From the NCBI RefSeq assembly GCF_012958305.1, contig NZ_JABBYO010000016.1, forward strand, positions 62,001 to 126,000: a stretch of DNA of 64,000 bases, given 5' to 3'. Below, piece after piece: positions 41,101 to 49,928 of the stretch. The notes beneath the pieces were generated by a model. The model did not search any database. It was not told the DNA's origin and was given only the letters and a program-made list of their open reading frames with translations. Source of the DNA: Tautonia rosea. GTDB taxonomy: Bacteria; Planctomycetota; Planctomycetia; Isosphaerales; Isosphaeraceae. The position numbers and the translations under genes were made by a program. Every line of letters begins with the position of its first letter. Position 1 is the stretch's first letter.

Positions 41101-41226
41101 CGCTGGGCCTTCGCCGAATTCGCCGAGGTGTATCAGATCGAGGCGGATTTCAAGGCGAAAGTCGAGCGTGAATTCAACAGCATGATCGATGCCGTCGCAG
41201 CTGAGCCGGCGGAGCAAGGAAGCTAA
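38158..41226 (+). CDS. Type III-like restriction Res subunit (SF2 helicase and PD-(D/E)XK nuclease)
   Basis: A 1,022-residue protein. Helicase motifs: ATGSGKTTVM (Walker A, near residue 175), VLNDEAHHC (DEAH-type, near 311), DLSATPFFL, and the motif V/VI region VSMLTEGWDANTVTH, then EQVIGRALRRQSY. Near residues 925-955 comes a nuclease core, KYRPDFIVLVDD followed by LVVEIKGYRG, the D...E-x-K pattern. ATG 38158 is chosen as AGGTGGTGAGG precedes it; GTG 38149 is possible. The mod gene follows 2 bp downstream. It matches Res subunits that restrict DNA by ATP-driven translocation, though they have a variant N-terminus (NPFFDHPILNSPYECPGRHW). Probably the nuclease-motor of an anti-phage module. 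Confidence 0.88.
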   Translation: MSNPFFDHPILNSPYECPGRHWELDEHGQPTQKIIEARRRAEFITPIPKPKKRKKTGTQQSFVFDEGKGLSTKEQQYDPTSIINEVRGYVDRWRSWPNPGDWQVTPETARLLQHWRHHDFSGLRPFFCQVEAVETAIWLTEVAPQSKAGKRILDHLAAASKDANPELFRIALKLATGSGKTTVMAMLIAWQTINAVRRPGSRQFTRGFLVVAPGLTIKDRLRLLQPNDPDSYYASRELVPGDLLEDISRAKIVITNYHAFKLRERMEISSGGRAFLQGRGEPLNTLETEGQMIQRVMPELMGMKNIMVLNDEAHHCYREKPKEEDDEDLKGDEKKEAEKNNEAARLWISGLEMVKRNLGVARVMDLSATPFFLSGSGYAEGTLFPWTVSDFSLMDAIECGIVKLPRVPVAENIPGNEMPVYRNLWENIRKDMPKKGRGKAKELDPLKLPTRLQTALQALYGHYEKTYRLWEQKGIRVPPCFIIVCQNTAISKLVYDFISGFHRENEDGTTTLENGRLPLFRNYDETTGNPLPRPNTLLIDSEQLEAGDALDSNFRSMAADEIERFRREIVERTGDLRAGESISDQELLREVMNTVGKPGQLGGSIRCVVSVSMLTEGWDANTVTHVLGIRAFGTQLLCEQVIGRALRRQSYDLNEEGLFNVEYADVFGIPFNFTAKPVIAPPQPPRETIQVKAVRPERDHLEIRFPRVEGYRVELPEERLTAEFNDDSILVLTPDLVGPSITRNAGIIGEGVDLNLEHLGDMRPSTLVFNVTQRLLYTKFRDPGEEPKLHLFGQLKRITKQWLDNCLVCKGNTYPGLLMYQELADMACNRITTGITQAFLGDRPIKALLDSYNPTGSTMHVRFNTSKADRWETDATRCHVNWVILDSDWEAEFCRVAESHERVRAYVKNHSLGLEVPYRYGSEMRKYRPDFIVLVDDGHGDDDLLHLVVEIKGYRGEDAKEKKATMETYWVPGVNHLKTYGRWAFAEFAEVYQIEADFKAKVEREFNSMIDAVAAEPAEQGS

Positions 41227-41228
41227 TC

Positions 41229-43994
41229 ATGGCAAAATCGACGAAACAAAAGAGTGTGGAAACCCTGACCCATGAAGCGGACAGGCGGAAAAACATACCG
41301 ACCGCCGAATATCAATCGGTCGTGAGAGAAGAGCACCAGAATCCGGTCCGGGTGGCCTACGAACGCCGCAATCGTGATCTCGATCCGCAGCTGGTCTGGC
41401 GCGGCAAAGATGAGCAGGACTGGAGCGACCTCGTCGTTCATGCGCCGCCGCTCTACATCCAGGAGAAAGTGCACCCCAAGGCGCTGATCGACGACTTGCT
41501 TCGCCGGACGAAGGAATCCGAGCAGGCGGCAGACCCGCAAGGGCTATTAATCCCTGATATATTCGCTGATTTCAACGGCATCGCTGAGGGAGCCGATAAG
41601 ACCGAATTCTACCAGCACGACCAGAACTGGTCGAACCGCATGATCCTGGGCGATTCGCTCCAGGTCATGGCCTCGCTCGCCGAACGCGAGGGCCTGCGCG
41701 GTCAGGTGCAGTGCATCTATTTCGACCCACCGTACGGCATCAAGTTCAACAGCAACTTTCAGTGGAGTACTACTAGCCGAGATGTTAAGGATGGGAATAC
41801 AGAGCACATCACGCGTGAGCCAGAGCAAGTCAAAGCCTTTAGAGATACTTGGAAAGATGGTATTCACAGCTATCTCACATACCTTCGAGATCGACTAACC
41901 GTTGCGAGAGATTTGCTTGCCGATCCTGGATCTATATTTGTTCAGATTGGCGATGAAAATCTGCATAGAGTTCGGTCTCTATTAGATGAAGTGTTTGGCG
42001 AAGATAATTTTTTATCACAAATTGGTGTTGTTAAAACATCAGGATTATCTGCCGCAGACAGAATGAGCTCAGCCACTGATTATATCCTATGGTACGCGAA
42101 GAAAAGAGAAACCGTAAAATACAGGCAGCTGCTTGTAGAAAAAGACATAACCTCAAGTTCTGGATCTATGTATCGTTACGTTTGTGATGAAGCTGGGGTT
42201 CCTCGACGACTCGCAGGATCAGAAAACGCCGATCCAAGATCTGCTTACAGGCTCGACAATATTACCAAGCCGGGTCCTGGGAGTCGCTATACGGTCAGTT
42301 ACCAGGGGAGAAACTACACGCCAGGTGGGAGGTGGTGGGGGACAACTGAATTAGGAATGAGTCGAGTAATCAAAGCATCTAGATTAGCGTCGAGCGGGAA
42401 TACAATTTCTTTTTTTCGTGCGTGGCAAGACTATGCAGCGATTCCTTTAAACAATCTCTGGACCGACACGGCAACCGGAGGGTTTTTGGAGCAGAAAGTG
42501 TACGTCGTGCAAACAACTGAAAAGATAATACAACGTTGTATGCTAACTGCTTCCGATCCTGGTGACCTCGTGCTGGACCCAACATGCGGTTCCGGCACCA
42601 CCGCCACCGTCGCCGAACAATGGGGCCGCCGCTGGATCACGATTGACACTTCCCGCGTGGCGCTTGCCTTAGCCCGTGCCCGCGTCATGGGCGCTCGCTA
42701 CCCCTACTATCTTCTCGCCGATTCCCGTGAAGGGCAGGAGAAAGAAGCGGAAGTCACACGAAGTGCCGCCTCGACGCAGCCCGTGCATGGCAACATCCGC
42801 CATGGGTTCGTCTATGAGCGTGTGCCGCACATTACGCTCAAATCCATTGCCAACAACGCCGAGATCGACGTCATCTGGGAAAAGTGGCAGGAGGAGCTCG
42901 AACCGCTCCGCGAATCTCTGAACGCTGTTTTAAAAAAGAAATGGCAGGAATGGGAAATTCCTCGCGAAGAGGATGAAAACTGGCCTCAAGAAGCGAAGAA
43001 GCTGCATGCAAAATGGTGGGATGCCCGCATTGCGCGGCAGAAGGAGATCGACGCCTCCATCGCCGCCAAAGCAGAATTCGAGTATCTCTATGACAAGCCC
43101 TACGAAGACAAGAAGAAAGTGCGAGTTGCCGGACCGTTCACGGTCGAAAGCCTCTCGCCGCACCGCACCCTTGGCGTCGATGAGAACGACGAGCTGGTCG
43201 ACCCTTTAAGCAAGGCTGCCGACGACGGCCAGGGTTTCGAGCAAGTTATCCTTGAGAATCTGAAGCTTGCGGGCGTCCAGCAGGCCCACAAAGAGGATCG
43301 CATCACCTTCACCGCGCTCAATGCGTGGCCCGGCGAGATGGTCTGCGCCGAAGGCCGCTACATGGAAGGCGATGCCGAGAAGCGGGCCGCCATATTCATC
43401 GGGCCTGAATTTGGAACCGTGCAGCGTGCCGACCTGGTCGCCGCGGCCCGCGAGGCCGGCGACGCGGGTTTCGACGTGCTCATCGCCAGCGCCTTCAACT
43501 ACGAGGCGCATACGACCGAATTCAGCAAGCTCGGCCGGATTCCCGTGCTCAAGGCTCGCATGAACGCCGACCTGCACATGGCGGGCGACCTGAAGAACAC
43601 CGGCAAGGGCAATCTGTTCGTCATCTTCGGCGAGCCGGACATCGAGATCATTGAGGAGCCGGACGATCGCATCAGCGTAAAGATCAACGGCGTCGATGTT
43701 TTCCATCCGAACACCGGCGAGGTCCGGAGCGACGGTGCCGAAGGCATCGCCTGCTGGTTCATCGACACCGACTATAACGAAGAGAGCTTCTTTGTCCGCC
43801 ACGCCTATTTCCTTGGTGCCAACGATCCTTATAAGTCCCTGAAAACGACGCTCAAGGCCGAGATCGACGCTGAAGCCTGGGCGACGCTGAACAGCGACAC
43901 TTCCCGGCCCTTCGCAAAGCCAAAATCCGGCCGCATCGCCGTGAAAGTCATCAACCATCTCGGTGACGAAGTGATGAAAGTGTTCAGGGTCTAG
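41229..43994 (+). CDS. Type III-like DNA methyltransferase (Mod), mosaic in its recognition domain
   Basis: A 921-residue beta-class N6-adenine methyltransferase. Motif IV, IYFDPPYGIKF, lies near residue 163 and motif I, LDPTCGSGTTATVAEQWG, near 448, the beta-class order with the target recognition domain between them. Exactly this interval (about 41,745-42,580) is distinctly A+T-rich, while both flanks are GC-rich, so the recognition domain seems swapped in from another source. The C-terminal 300 residues are an extension seen in this type of Mod. It is 2 bp after res and 4 bp before the helicase gene, so all are in one operon. Role: self-methylation and target choice. Confidence 0.9.
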   Translation: MAKSTKQKSVETLTHEADRRKNIPTAEYQSVVREEHQNPVRVAYERRNRDLDPQLVWRGKDEQDWSDLVVHAPPLYIQEKVHPKALIDDLLRRTKESEQAADPQGLLIPDIFADFNGIAEGADKTEFYQHDQNWSNRMILGDSLQVMASLAEREGLRGQVQCIYFDPPYGIKFNSNFQWSTTSRDVKDGNTEHITREPEQVKAFRDTWKDGIHSYLTYLRDRLTVARDLLADPGSIFVQIGDENLHRVRSLLDEVFGEDNFLSQIGVVKTSGLSAADRMSSATDYILWYAKKRETVKYRQLLVEKDITSSSGSMYRYVCDEAGVPRRLAGSENADPRSAYRLDNITKPGPGSRYTVSYQGRNYTPGGRWWGTTELGMSRVIKASRLASSGNTISFFRAWQDYAAIPLNNLWTDTATGGFLEQKVYVVQTTEKIIQRCMLTASDPGDLVLDPTCGSGTTATVAEQWGRRWITIDTSRVALALARARVMGARYPYYLLADSREGQEKEAEVTRSAASTQPVHGNIRHGFVYERVPHITLKSIANNAEIDVIWEKWQEELEPLRESLNAVLKKKWQEWEIPREEDENWPQEAKKLHAKWWDARIARQKEIDASIAAKAEFEYLYDKPYEDKKKVRVAGPFTVESLSPHRTLGVDENDELVDPLSKAADDGQGFEQVILENLKLAGVQQAHKEDRITFTALNAWPGEMVCAEGRYMEGDAEKRAAIFIGPEFGTVQRADLVAAAREAGDAGFDVLIASAFNYEAHTTEFSKLGRIPVLKARMNADLHMAGDLKNTGKGNLFVIFGEPDIEIIEEPDDRISVKINGVDVFHPNTGEVRSDGAEGIACWFIDTDYNEESFFVRHAYFLGANDPYKSLKTTLKAEIDAEAWATLNSDTSRPFAKPKSGRIAVKVINHLGDEVMKVFRV

Positions 43995-43998
43995 GCTG

Positions 43999-46077
43999 AT
44001 GGAATTCCGCATCGCTGATACGTTTACCGACAGTCTGGGTCGCCTGACCGCGGACGAGCAGAAGGCGGTCAAGACCACCGCCTTCGACTTGCAGCTCAAT
44101 CCGGCCAGCCCCGGTATGAGTTTCCACAAGCTCGACCGGGCGAAGGACAAGCAATTCTGGTCGGTGCGGGTTAACGCAGACATCCGGCTCATCGTGCATC
44201 GCACGGCCGGCAGTCTGCTGCTCTGCTACGTCGACCACCACGACAAGGCCTATGAATGGGCGGAGCGGCGGAAGCTTCAGACGCATCCCAGGACCGGCGC
44301 TGCCCAGCTCGTCGAGATTCGGGAGACGGTGCAGGAAATTACCGTCCCGGTCTATGTCGAGGAGCAAAAGCCGAAGGCGGCCGAACGTAAGAAACCGTTG
44401 TTCCCCCACATCGCCGACGACGCTTTGCTGGATTACGGCGTCCCCGTCGATTGGCTGGACGACGTCAGGGCCGCGACGGAAGAAACACTCCTGACCCTGA
44501 CCGACCATTTGCCGAGGGAGGCGGGCGAGGCGCTGCTGGAACTGGCAACTGGCGGTACGCCGCGAATGCCTCAGACGGTTCAGACCGTCGATAATCCGTT
44601 CGAGCATCCGGACGCGCTACGCCGTTTCCGGCTGATGTCGAATGTGGAGGAGTTGCAACGGGCACTGGATTATCCATGGGACAAATGGACCGTCTTCCTG
44701 CACCCCGACCAGAGGGAACTGGTCGAGCGAGACTATAACGGCCCGGCGCGGGTCTCCGGCTCGGCAGGCACCGGGAAGACGATTGTGGCGCTGCACCGCG
44801 CGGCCTGCCTGGCCCGCTCCCATCCCGACACGCGTGTATTGCTTGCCACCTTCACCGACACGCTGGCCAGCGCCCTTCACACCAAATTGCTCCGGCTGGT
44901 CAGCAGCGAGCCCCGACTTGCTGAGCGGATCGACGTCCATTCGCTCGACGCGCTGGGTCTGCGCCTCTACAAAGCCCATTTCGGACCGGCAAAGCTCGCG
45001 GATCGTGCTCTTATCCGCGGCTTGCTGCGTGATGCTTCCACCGCAGTCGAATGCCACCGATTCAGCGAACGCTTCCTGCTGACGGAGTGGGAACAGCTCG
45101 TCGATGCGTGGCAGCTTCAGAACTGGGAAGAATATCGCGATGTGGCCCGGCTCGGCCGCAAGACCCGGCTGCCGGAGGCGCAGCGGGCAATCCTCTGGTC
45201 GATCTTTGAGCGCGTTATCAAAGAGCTGGACAATCGGCAGACAATCACCCAGTCGAAGCTATTCACTTCTCTTGCTTCTGCACTCTCAAAGAGTAGAAAT
45301 TCCCCGTTCGATTACGCGGTTATCGATGAGGCGCAGGACCTGACCGTCGCCCAAATGAAATTCTTCGCCGCGCTTGGCGCTGATCGACCGAATGCGCTTT
45401 TCTTCGCCGGCGATCTCGGGCAGCGGATATTCCAGCAACCTTTCTCATGGAAGTCGCTCGGCATCGACATTCGCGGCCGGTCACGGACGCTCCGTGTGAA
45501 CTATCGCACCTCCCACCAGATTCGCATGCAGGCCGACCTGCTCCTCGGCCCCGAAATCCGTGACGTAGATGACAATGCCGAGAAGCGGAGCGATACGGTC
45601 TCCGTCTTCAACGGTCCGGCACCGTCAATCCACGCCCTGAATGATGCTTCGGAAGAGGCCCGGCATGTCGCCGGATGGCTGAATGAACTGTCAGAATTGG
45701 GCGTACATCCGCACGAAATCGGTTTGTTCGTCCGCTCCGAAGCTGAAATCGACCGTGCGGTGGCGGCGGCGACCGAGGCCGGGCTGCCCTATAAGGTGCT
45801 CGACAGGAATGTCAGCACGGTTAGCGGCTACCTGTCAATCAGCACGATGCACCTTGCCAAAGGGCTCGAGTTCCGTGCGGTCGCCGTCATGGCCTGCGAC
45901 GATGAAATCGTCCCGCTCCAGGGGCGCATCGAGGCAGTAGGGGACGATGCCGATTTACAGGAAATCTACGACACCGAGCGTCACTTGCTCTATGTAGCCT
46001 GCACGCGTGCCAGGGATCACCTCCTCGTAACGTGCGTCGAGCCGGGCTCGGAGTTCCTGGACGATCTCAGGCAATGA
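43999..46077 (+). CDS. RelE-like domain fused to UvrD/Rep-type SF1 helicase
   Basis: A 692-residue protein. Residues 1-95 look like a RelE/ParE toxin fold: FRIADTFTDSLGRLTADEQK, then FHKLDRAKDKQFWSVRVNAD and IRLIVHRTAGSLLLCYVDHH. After a linker the SF1 helicase begins: ARVSGSAGTGKTIVALHRAA (Walker A 254-261), YAVIDEAQDLTV, LFFAGDLGQRIF, LRVNYRTSHQIR, MHLAKGLEFRAVAVM, and LLYVACTRARDHLL. No nuclease domain is seen. It follows mod by 4 bp and is clearly of the same operon. The toxin-like domain may act as a DNA- or RNA-binding module instead of a toxin. The combination is known next to restriction genes, but its function is not clear to me. Confidence 0.85.
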   Translation: MEFRIADTFTDSLGRLTADEQKAVKTTAFDLQLNPASPGMSFHKLDRAKDKQFWSVRVNADIRLIVHRTAGSLLLCYVDHHDKAYEWAERRKLQTHPRTGAAQLVEIRETVQEITVPVYVEEQKPKAAERKKPLFPHIADDALLDYGVPVDWLDDVRAATEETLLTLTDHLPREAGEALLELATGGTPRMPQTVQTVDNPFEHPDALRRFRLMSNVEELQRALDYPWDKWTVFLHPDQRELVERDYNGPARVSGSAGTGKTIVALHRAACLARSHPDTRVLLATFTDTLASALHTKLLRLVSSEPRLAERIDVHSLDALGLRLYKAHFGPAKLADRALIRGLLRDASTAVECHRFSERFLLTEWEQLVDAWQLQNWEEYRDVARLGRKTRLPEAQRAILWSIFERVIKELDNRQTITQSKLFTSLASALSKSRNSPFDYAVIDEAQDLTVAQMKFFAALGADRPNALFFAGDLGQRIFQQPFSWKSLGIDIRGRSRTLRVNYRTSHQIRMQADLLLGPEIRDVDDNAEKRSDTVSVFNGPAPSIHALNDASEEARHVAGWLNELSELGVHPHEIGLFVRSEAEIDRAVAAATEAGLPYKVLDRNVSTVSGYLSISTMHLAKGLEFRAVAVMACDDEIVPLQGRIEAVGDDADLQEIYDTERHLLYVACTRARDHLLVTCVEPGSEFLDDLRQ

Positions 46078-46126
46078 ACGATCATCAGCCAGAATCTTAT
46101 GATCCTGAAGCGCTCGGAGGAGGCCG

Positions 46127-49100
46127 GTGAACTATCCCCTTCGTCATCTCTCCATCCGTGTCCCGTGGCATGATTCCGGCTGGACGGGAAAGATATGCGA
46201 CGCTCCCCGTCTGAACGGGGCCTGCGCGAAGCTGAAGCGGATCGCCGCCGGGAAGGATGACGGGTTCGAAGAGGGCATCGCCGGGCGCAGCTTCGATGGG
46301 CTGGAACGCGAGCAATGGCCCTGCTGCGTCGAGGAGCGGTCCGCGTTCATGGCCCCGTTCGAGATGCACCAGGTGAAGCGCCACGCGCTTGCCGCGAGCG
46401 ACCCGGCCCATTACGGACATTTCACTCCGACGGTCCAGCGCTATCCGGCCTATTCTGCCGGAGTTGTGCCGTTCTTCTGGCTGATGCGCGACAATCTCGG
46501 GACCTATCGCGATCTGCTCGAGCTCGACGTCGATCCCGAGCGCGAGCCGGAGCTGAACTACCAGACGAGCTGGATACACGAGGCGGAGAACCAGAAGGCG
46601 CTTCTCAACGGATTCGCGGCGCACCTCCGCTCTGAGGAATCGCTCACCCTCTTCTATGCGAAGCACGTCCCCTTCGTGGAGGGCACCGGCCGCATCCTCA
46701 TCGGTGCCGGCCGGATCAGGCATATCGGCGACCTGACCGAATATGACCGGGCCGGTGACGGCCTGCGGGGGATGATCTGGGATCGCCCGGTCCAGCACTC
46801 CATCCGGCCGAAGGGCAGGGATGGGTTCCTCATGCCCTATCACGAGGTGCTCGAGCGTGCGGAGCAGGACCCTTCCCTTGATCTGGAGCGTTACACGGCT
46901 CACGCCCCCGAAGGGCACTGGAGCGAATTCTCCTATGCCAGCGAGCTCGTGACGCATGACGGTGCTATCGCGGCACTGCTGTCGATGGAAGTGACCCTTG
47001 GCCGCATCGAGGCGGAGCTGGGCATCGCGACCGGCTGGCAACGCCAGTGGCTTCACGACGAACTCATCCGGCTCTGGAAGGTGCGGGGCCCGTTCCCCGG
47101 TCTCGGAGCGGTCCTCTCCTCGTTCGGACTGTCCCGCGGCCTCTTCGTCGCCCACGCCCTGCAGCAGAAGGCCGGGGACAATGCGAATCCCTGGCCGCTC
47201 GTCGATCAGGCATTTGCAAAACCCGAAAACCTGCTCCCTCCGGAGCTCAGGCGGGATCTGAAAGAGCTTGCCCCGACCTGGCGCAGCCTGCCGAAGGAAC
47301 GCCGCGAATACCTGATGCTTCTGAGCCGGTTCGAACTGACGGTCGATCAGGCGCGGGACCTGTATGACAAGGGCTCCCGTTCGAAGAAGGGCTGGGGTGC
47401 GACCGATCGCGAACTCCTCCAGAATCCGTACCTGTTCTATGAAATCAGCCGCCACGAATCCGACGGTATCGGCCTGCTGAACGTCGATCGGGGGATTTTC
47501 CCGGAGGATACGGTCCGACTCCTGCATCCCCTGGACGAACCAACGCGTCTCGATTCTGCCGTCGATCTGCGGCGTATCAGGGCTTTCACGGTCGATGCGC
47601 TCGAACGGGCGGCTGTCAGCGGGCACACGCTCCTTTCCTGCGATGCGATCGTCGAATCTGTCGGCAACGTTGCAGTCCGGCCTCCTTGCGCAGTCACCAC
47701 CGATATGCTCACCGCCAGGGCCGGCGACATGGGGCCGGTCGTCACTGCTGCCGATGCTGGTGAGGAGCCCGGGCTGCAACTGGAGCGATATCGCGATATT
47801 GGCGAGCTGGTGCGGAAACAGATCGTCGGTCGCGTGGAGGGTAAACGCCATGCTCCGGTGTTTGACTGGGCCGCGCTTCTGGAGGCCAGGCTTGGTGTTG
47901 CGGAGGAGGATGACGAGGAGAAGCGGGCCAGGCTCGAGAAAATAGCCGCCCTTAAAGAACTGGCAGAGTCGCGGTTCAGCGTTCTCGCAGGCCCGGCCGG
48001 TACCGGGAAAACGACGCTGCTCGGCCTGCTCTGCGCACAACCCGATATCCGTGCCGGGGGCCTGCTGCTTCTCGCCCCGACGGGCAAGGCACGCGTGCGC
48101 ATGCAGGAACTCGCCGGTCACACCGGATCCCGTGCCCAGACCATCGCCCAGTTCCTGAATCAGTGGCACCGCTATGACGGGCGGACTGGCCGATACCGGC
48201 TGAGCAGCGACCGGCCGAGGGCTAAGGGTTACGGGACGGTGATCATCGACGAGGCGTCGATGCTGACCGAGGATATGCTCGGAGCCCTGCTCGACGCGCT
48301 CCAGGGCGTCCAGAGGCTGATCCTCGTCGGCGACCCGGCCCAGCTCCCCCCAATCGGGGCGGGACGGCCCTTTGTGGACATTATCGCCCGGTTACGACCC
48401 CCCGATTATGATTCAGCCTTTCCCCGAATTGCCCCGGGATACGCCGAGCTGACCATCGAACGGCGTCAGGCGGGCGCTGATCGGCCTGATCTCCGGCTCG
48501 CACGCTGGTTCAGCACGACACCCCCATCCGCTGGCGGAGATGATGTGTTCTCTGCAGGCGACCGTGAGCATCAGGTCCTTCGCTTCGTGCAGTGGGAGAC
48601 GCCGGACGATTTCCAGGAGAAGCTGACCGAAGTGCTTGTCGAGGAGCTCGGGCTGGACGGTTCCGGGGATATCCCCGGGTTCAATCGTGCCCTCGGGGCA
48701 GTCGCCCATAAAGGTTACGACTATTTCAACGCGACGCGGGCGGGAAAGCCGGGCTCCATCGAGGCCGTTGAAGCGTGGCAAATCCTGAGCCCGCTGCGCG
48801 GGATGCCGTTCGGCGTGAGCGACGTAAACCGACAGATTCACGAACGGTTCCGGGCCGGCTTCCTGGAGCTGGCAGGCCGGAGGCAGCGTTCCATCCCGAG
48901 GCCCATGGGCGTGGAACGGATCGTGTACGGCGACAAGGTCATCAATCTCGCGAACCATCAGCGCGACGGGCACAGGGTCTTTCCCAGGGAGGGGGCGCTC
49001 GGATATCTGGCCAACGGTGAGATCGGACTTGCCGTCGGGCAATGGAAATCGAACGGGTATCCGCGGATTCTCAAAGTCGAGTTTTCCTCGCAGAAAGGCT

Positions 49101-49846
49101 ATACCTATGATTTCTACGCCGGTGATTTCCGCGAGGAGGGAGATGCTGCACTCGAACTCGCCTATGCGCTGACCGTGCACAAATCGCAAGGCAGCCAGTT
49201 CGGCCTGGTCATCCTCGTACTCCCCGAAGCTCATCCGATCCTCTCTCGCGAACTGGTCTATACCGCCCTGACGCGGCACCAGGAGCGGGTCGTCATCCTG
49301 CATCAGGGGCCGAGGACGCTCCTGAAGGATTTCGCCGCTCCCCATCGGAGCGAAACCGCCCGTCGTATGACGAATCTGCTCCGTCCATGCCGGATGACGG
49401 AGATACCCCTGCCCAAAGGGAGCGTGTTCCTGCAGGAAGGGCTCATCCACCGGACGAGCAAGGGGCAGGCCGTCCGGTCGAAATCCGAATTGCTGATTGC
49501 CGAGGCGCTCATCAGCGGCGGCGTATCGTTCGAATACGAGAAGGCCCTGACACTCGGCGGCTCGACCCGCTACCCAGACTTCACGATCGAAGACGAAATT
49601 TCCGGGAACACCGTCTACTGGGAGCACCTCGGGATGCTCGACCGTGAAGAATACTCCCGAAGCTGGGAGAAGAAACTTGCATGGTATCGGGCCAACGGTG
49701 TTCGCCCGGTGGAATATCCCGATCCAGACCCCGATCCAAATCCCGAGCCGGGAGCTGCGCTGCTCCTGACGACGAGTGATTCACCTGGACAGGGCCTCGA
49801 CATGGGCCGGGTCAGAAGCCTGATCCGGGATCATTGCGGCGGCTGA
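46127..49846 (+). CDS. RecD-like SF1B helicase with C-terminal PD-(D/E)XK-like domain
   Basis: A 1,239-residue protein. The N-terminal 550 residues are of unknown fold (LRHLSIRVPWHDSGWTGKIC at the start). The helicase part has AGPAGTGKTTLLGLL (near 622-636), VIIDEASMLTED, LILVGDPAQLPPIG, and ALTVHKSQGSQFGLVILV with LVYTALTRHQERV (motifs V and VI), as in RecD2. The last 120 residues (SKSELLIAEALISGGVSFEY, TRYPDFTIEDE, VYWEHLGML) match the PD-(D/E)XK fold, with Glu-His-Leu-Gly where E-x-K would be expected. The start is a GTG at 46127 after GGAGGAGG. It is 49 bp after the RelE-UvrD gene. Possibly a DNA-processing nuclease-helicase in the same system. Confidence 0.82.
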   Translation: MNYPLRHLSIRVPWHDSGWTGKICDAPRLNGACAKLKRIAAGKDDGFEEGIAGRSFDGLEREQWPCCVEERSAFMAPFEMHQVKRHALAASDPAHYGHFTPTVQRYPAYSAGVVPFFWLMRDNLGTYRDLLELDVDPEREPELNYQTSWIHEAENQKALLNGFAAHLRSEESLTLFYAKHVPFVEGTGRILIGAGRIRHIGDLTEYDRAGDGLRGMIWDRPVQHSIRPKGRDGFLMPYHEVLERAEQDPSLDLERYTAHAPEGHWSEFSYASELVTHDGAIAALLSMEVTLGRIEAELGIATGWQRQWLHDELIRLWKVRGPFPGLGAVLSSFGLSRGLFVAHALQQKAGDNANPWPLVDQAFAKPENLLPPELRRDLKELAPTWRSLPKERREYLMLLSRFELTVDQARDLYDKGSRSKKGWGATDRELLQNPYLFYEISRHESDGIGLLNVDRGIFPEDTVRLLHPLDEPTRLDSAVDLRRIRAFTVDALERAAVSGHTLLSCDAIVESVGNVAVRPPCAVTTDMLTARAGDMGPVVTAADAGEEPGLQLERYRDIGELVRKQIVGRVEGKRHAPVFDWAALLEARLGVAEEDDEEKRARLEKIAALKELAESRFSVLAGPAGTGKTTLLGLLCAQPDIRAGGLLLLAPTGKARVRMQELAGHTGSRAQTIAQFLNQWHRYDGRTGRYRLSSDRPRAKGYGTVIIDEASMLTEDMLGALLDALQGVQRLILVGDPAQLPPIGAGRPFVDIIARLRPPDYDSAFPRIAPGYAELTIERRQAGADRPDLRLARWFSTTPPSAGGDDVFSAGDREHQVLRFVQWETPDDFQEKLTEVLVEELGLDGSGDIPGFNRALGAVAHKGYDYFNATRAGKPGSIEAVEAWQILSPLRGMPFGVSDVNRQIHERFRAGFLELAGRRQRSIPRPMGVERIVYGDKVINLANHQRDGHRVFPREGALGYLANGEIGLAVGQWKSNGYPRILKVEFSSQKGYTYDFYAGDFREEGDAALELAYALTVHKSQGSQFGLVILVLPEAHPILSRELVYTALTRHQERVVILHQGPRTLLKDFAAPHRSETARRMTNLLRPCRMTEIPLPKGSVFLQEGLIHRTSKGQAVRSKSELLIAEALISGGVSFEYEKALTLGGSTRYPDFTIEDEISGNTVYWEHLGMLDREEYSRSWEKKLAWYRANGVRPVEYPDPDPDPNPEPGAALLLTTSDSPGQGLDMGRVRSLIRDHCGG

Positions 49847-49928
49847 CCGGCCCCATCGCAATACGGGTTGAACGCATACTTGTGGATGCTATTGTGACGA
49901 TCTGTTGAATTTTAGGGTTCCTGTTGCA
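49847..49928. other. Short spacer before the RT gene pair
   Basis: 82 bp between the RecD-like gene and the RT-linked gene. A+T-richer, with no clear hairpin or terminator. It is too short for a typical retron RNA. Confidence 0.4.
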
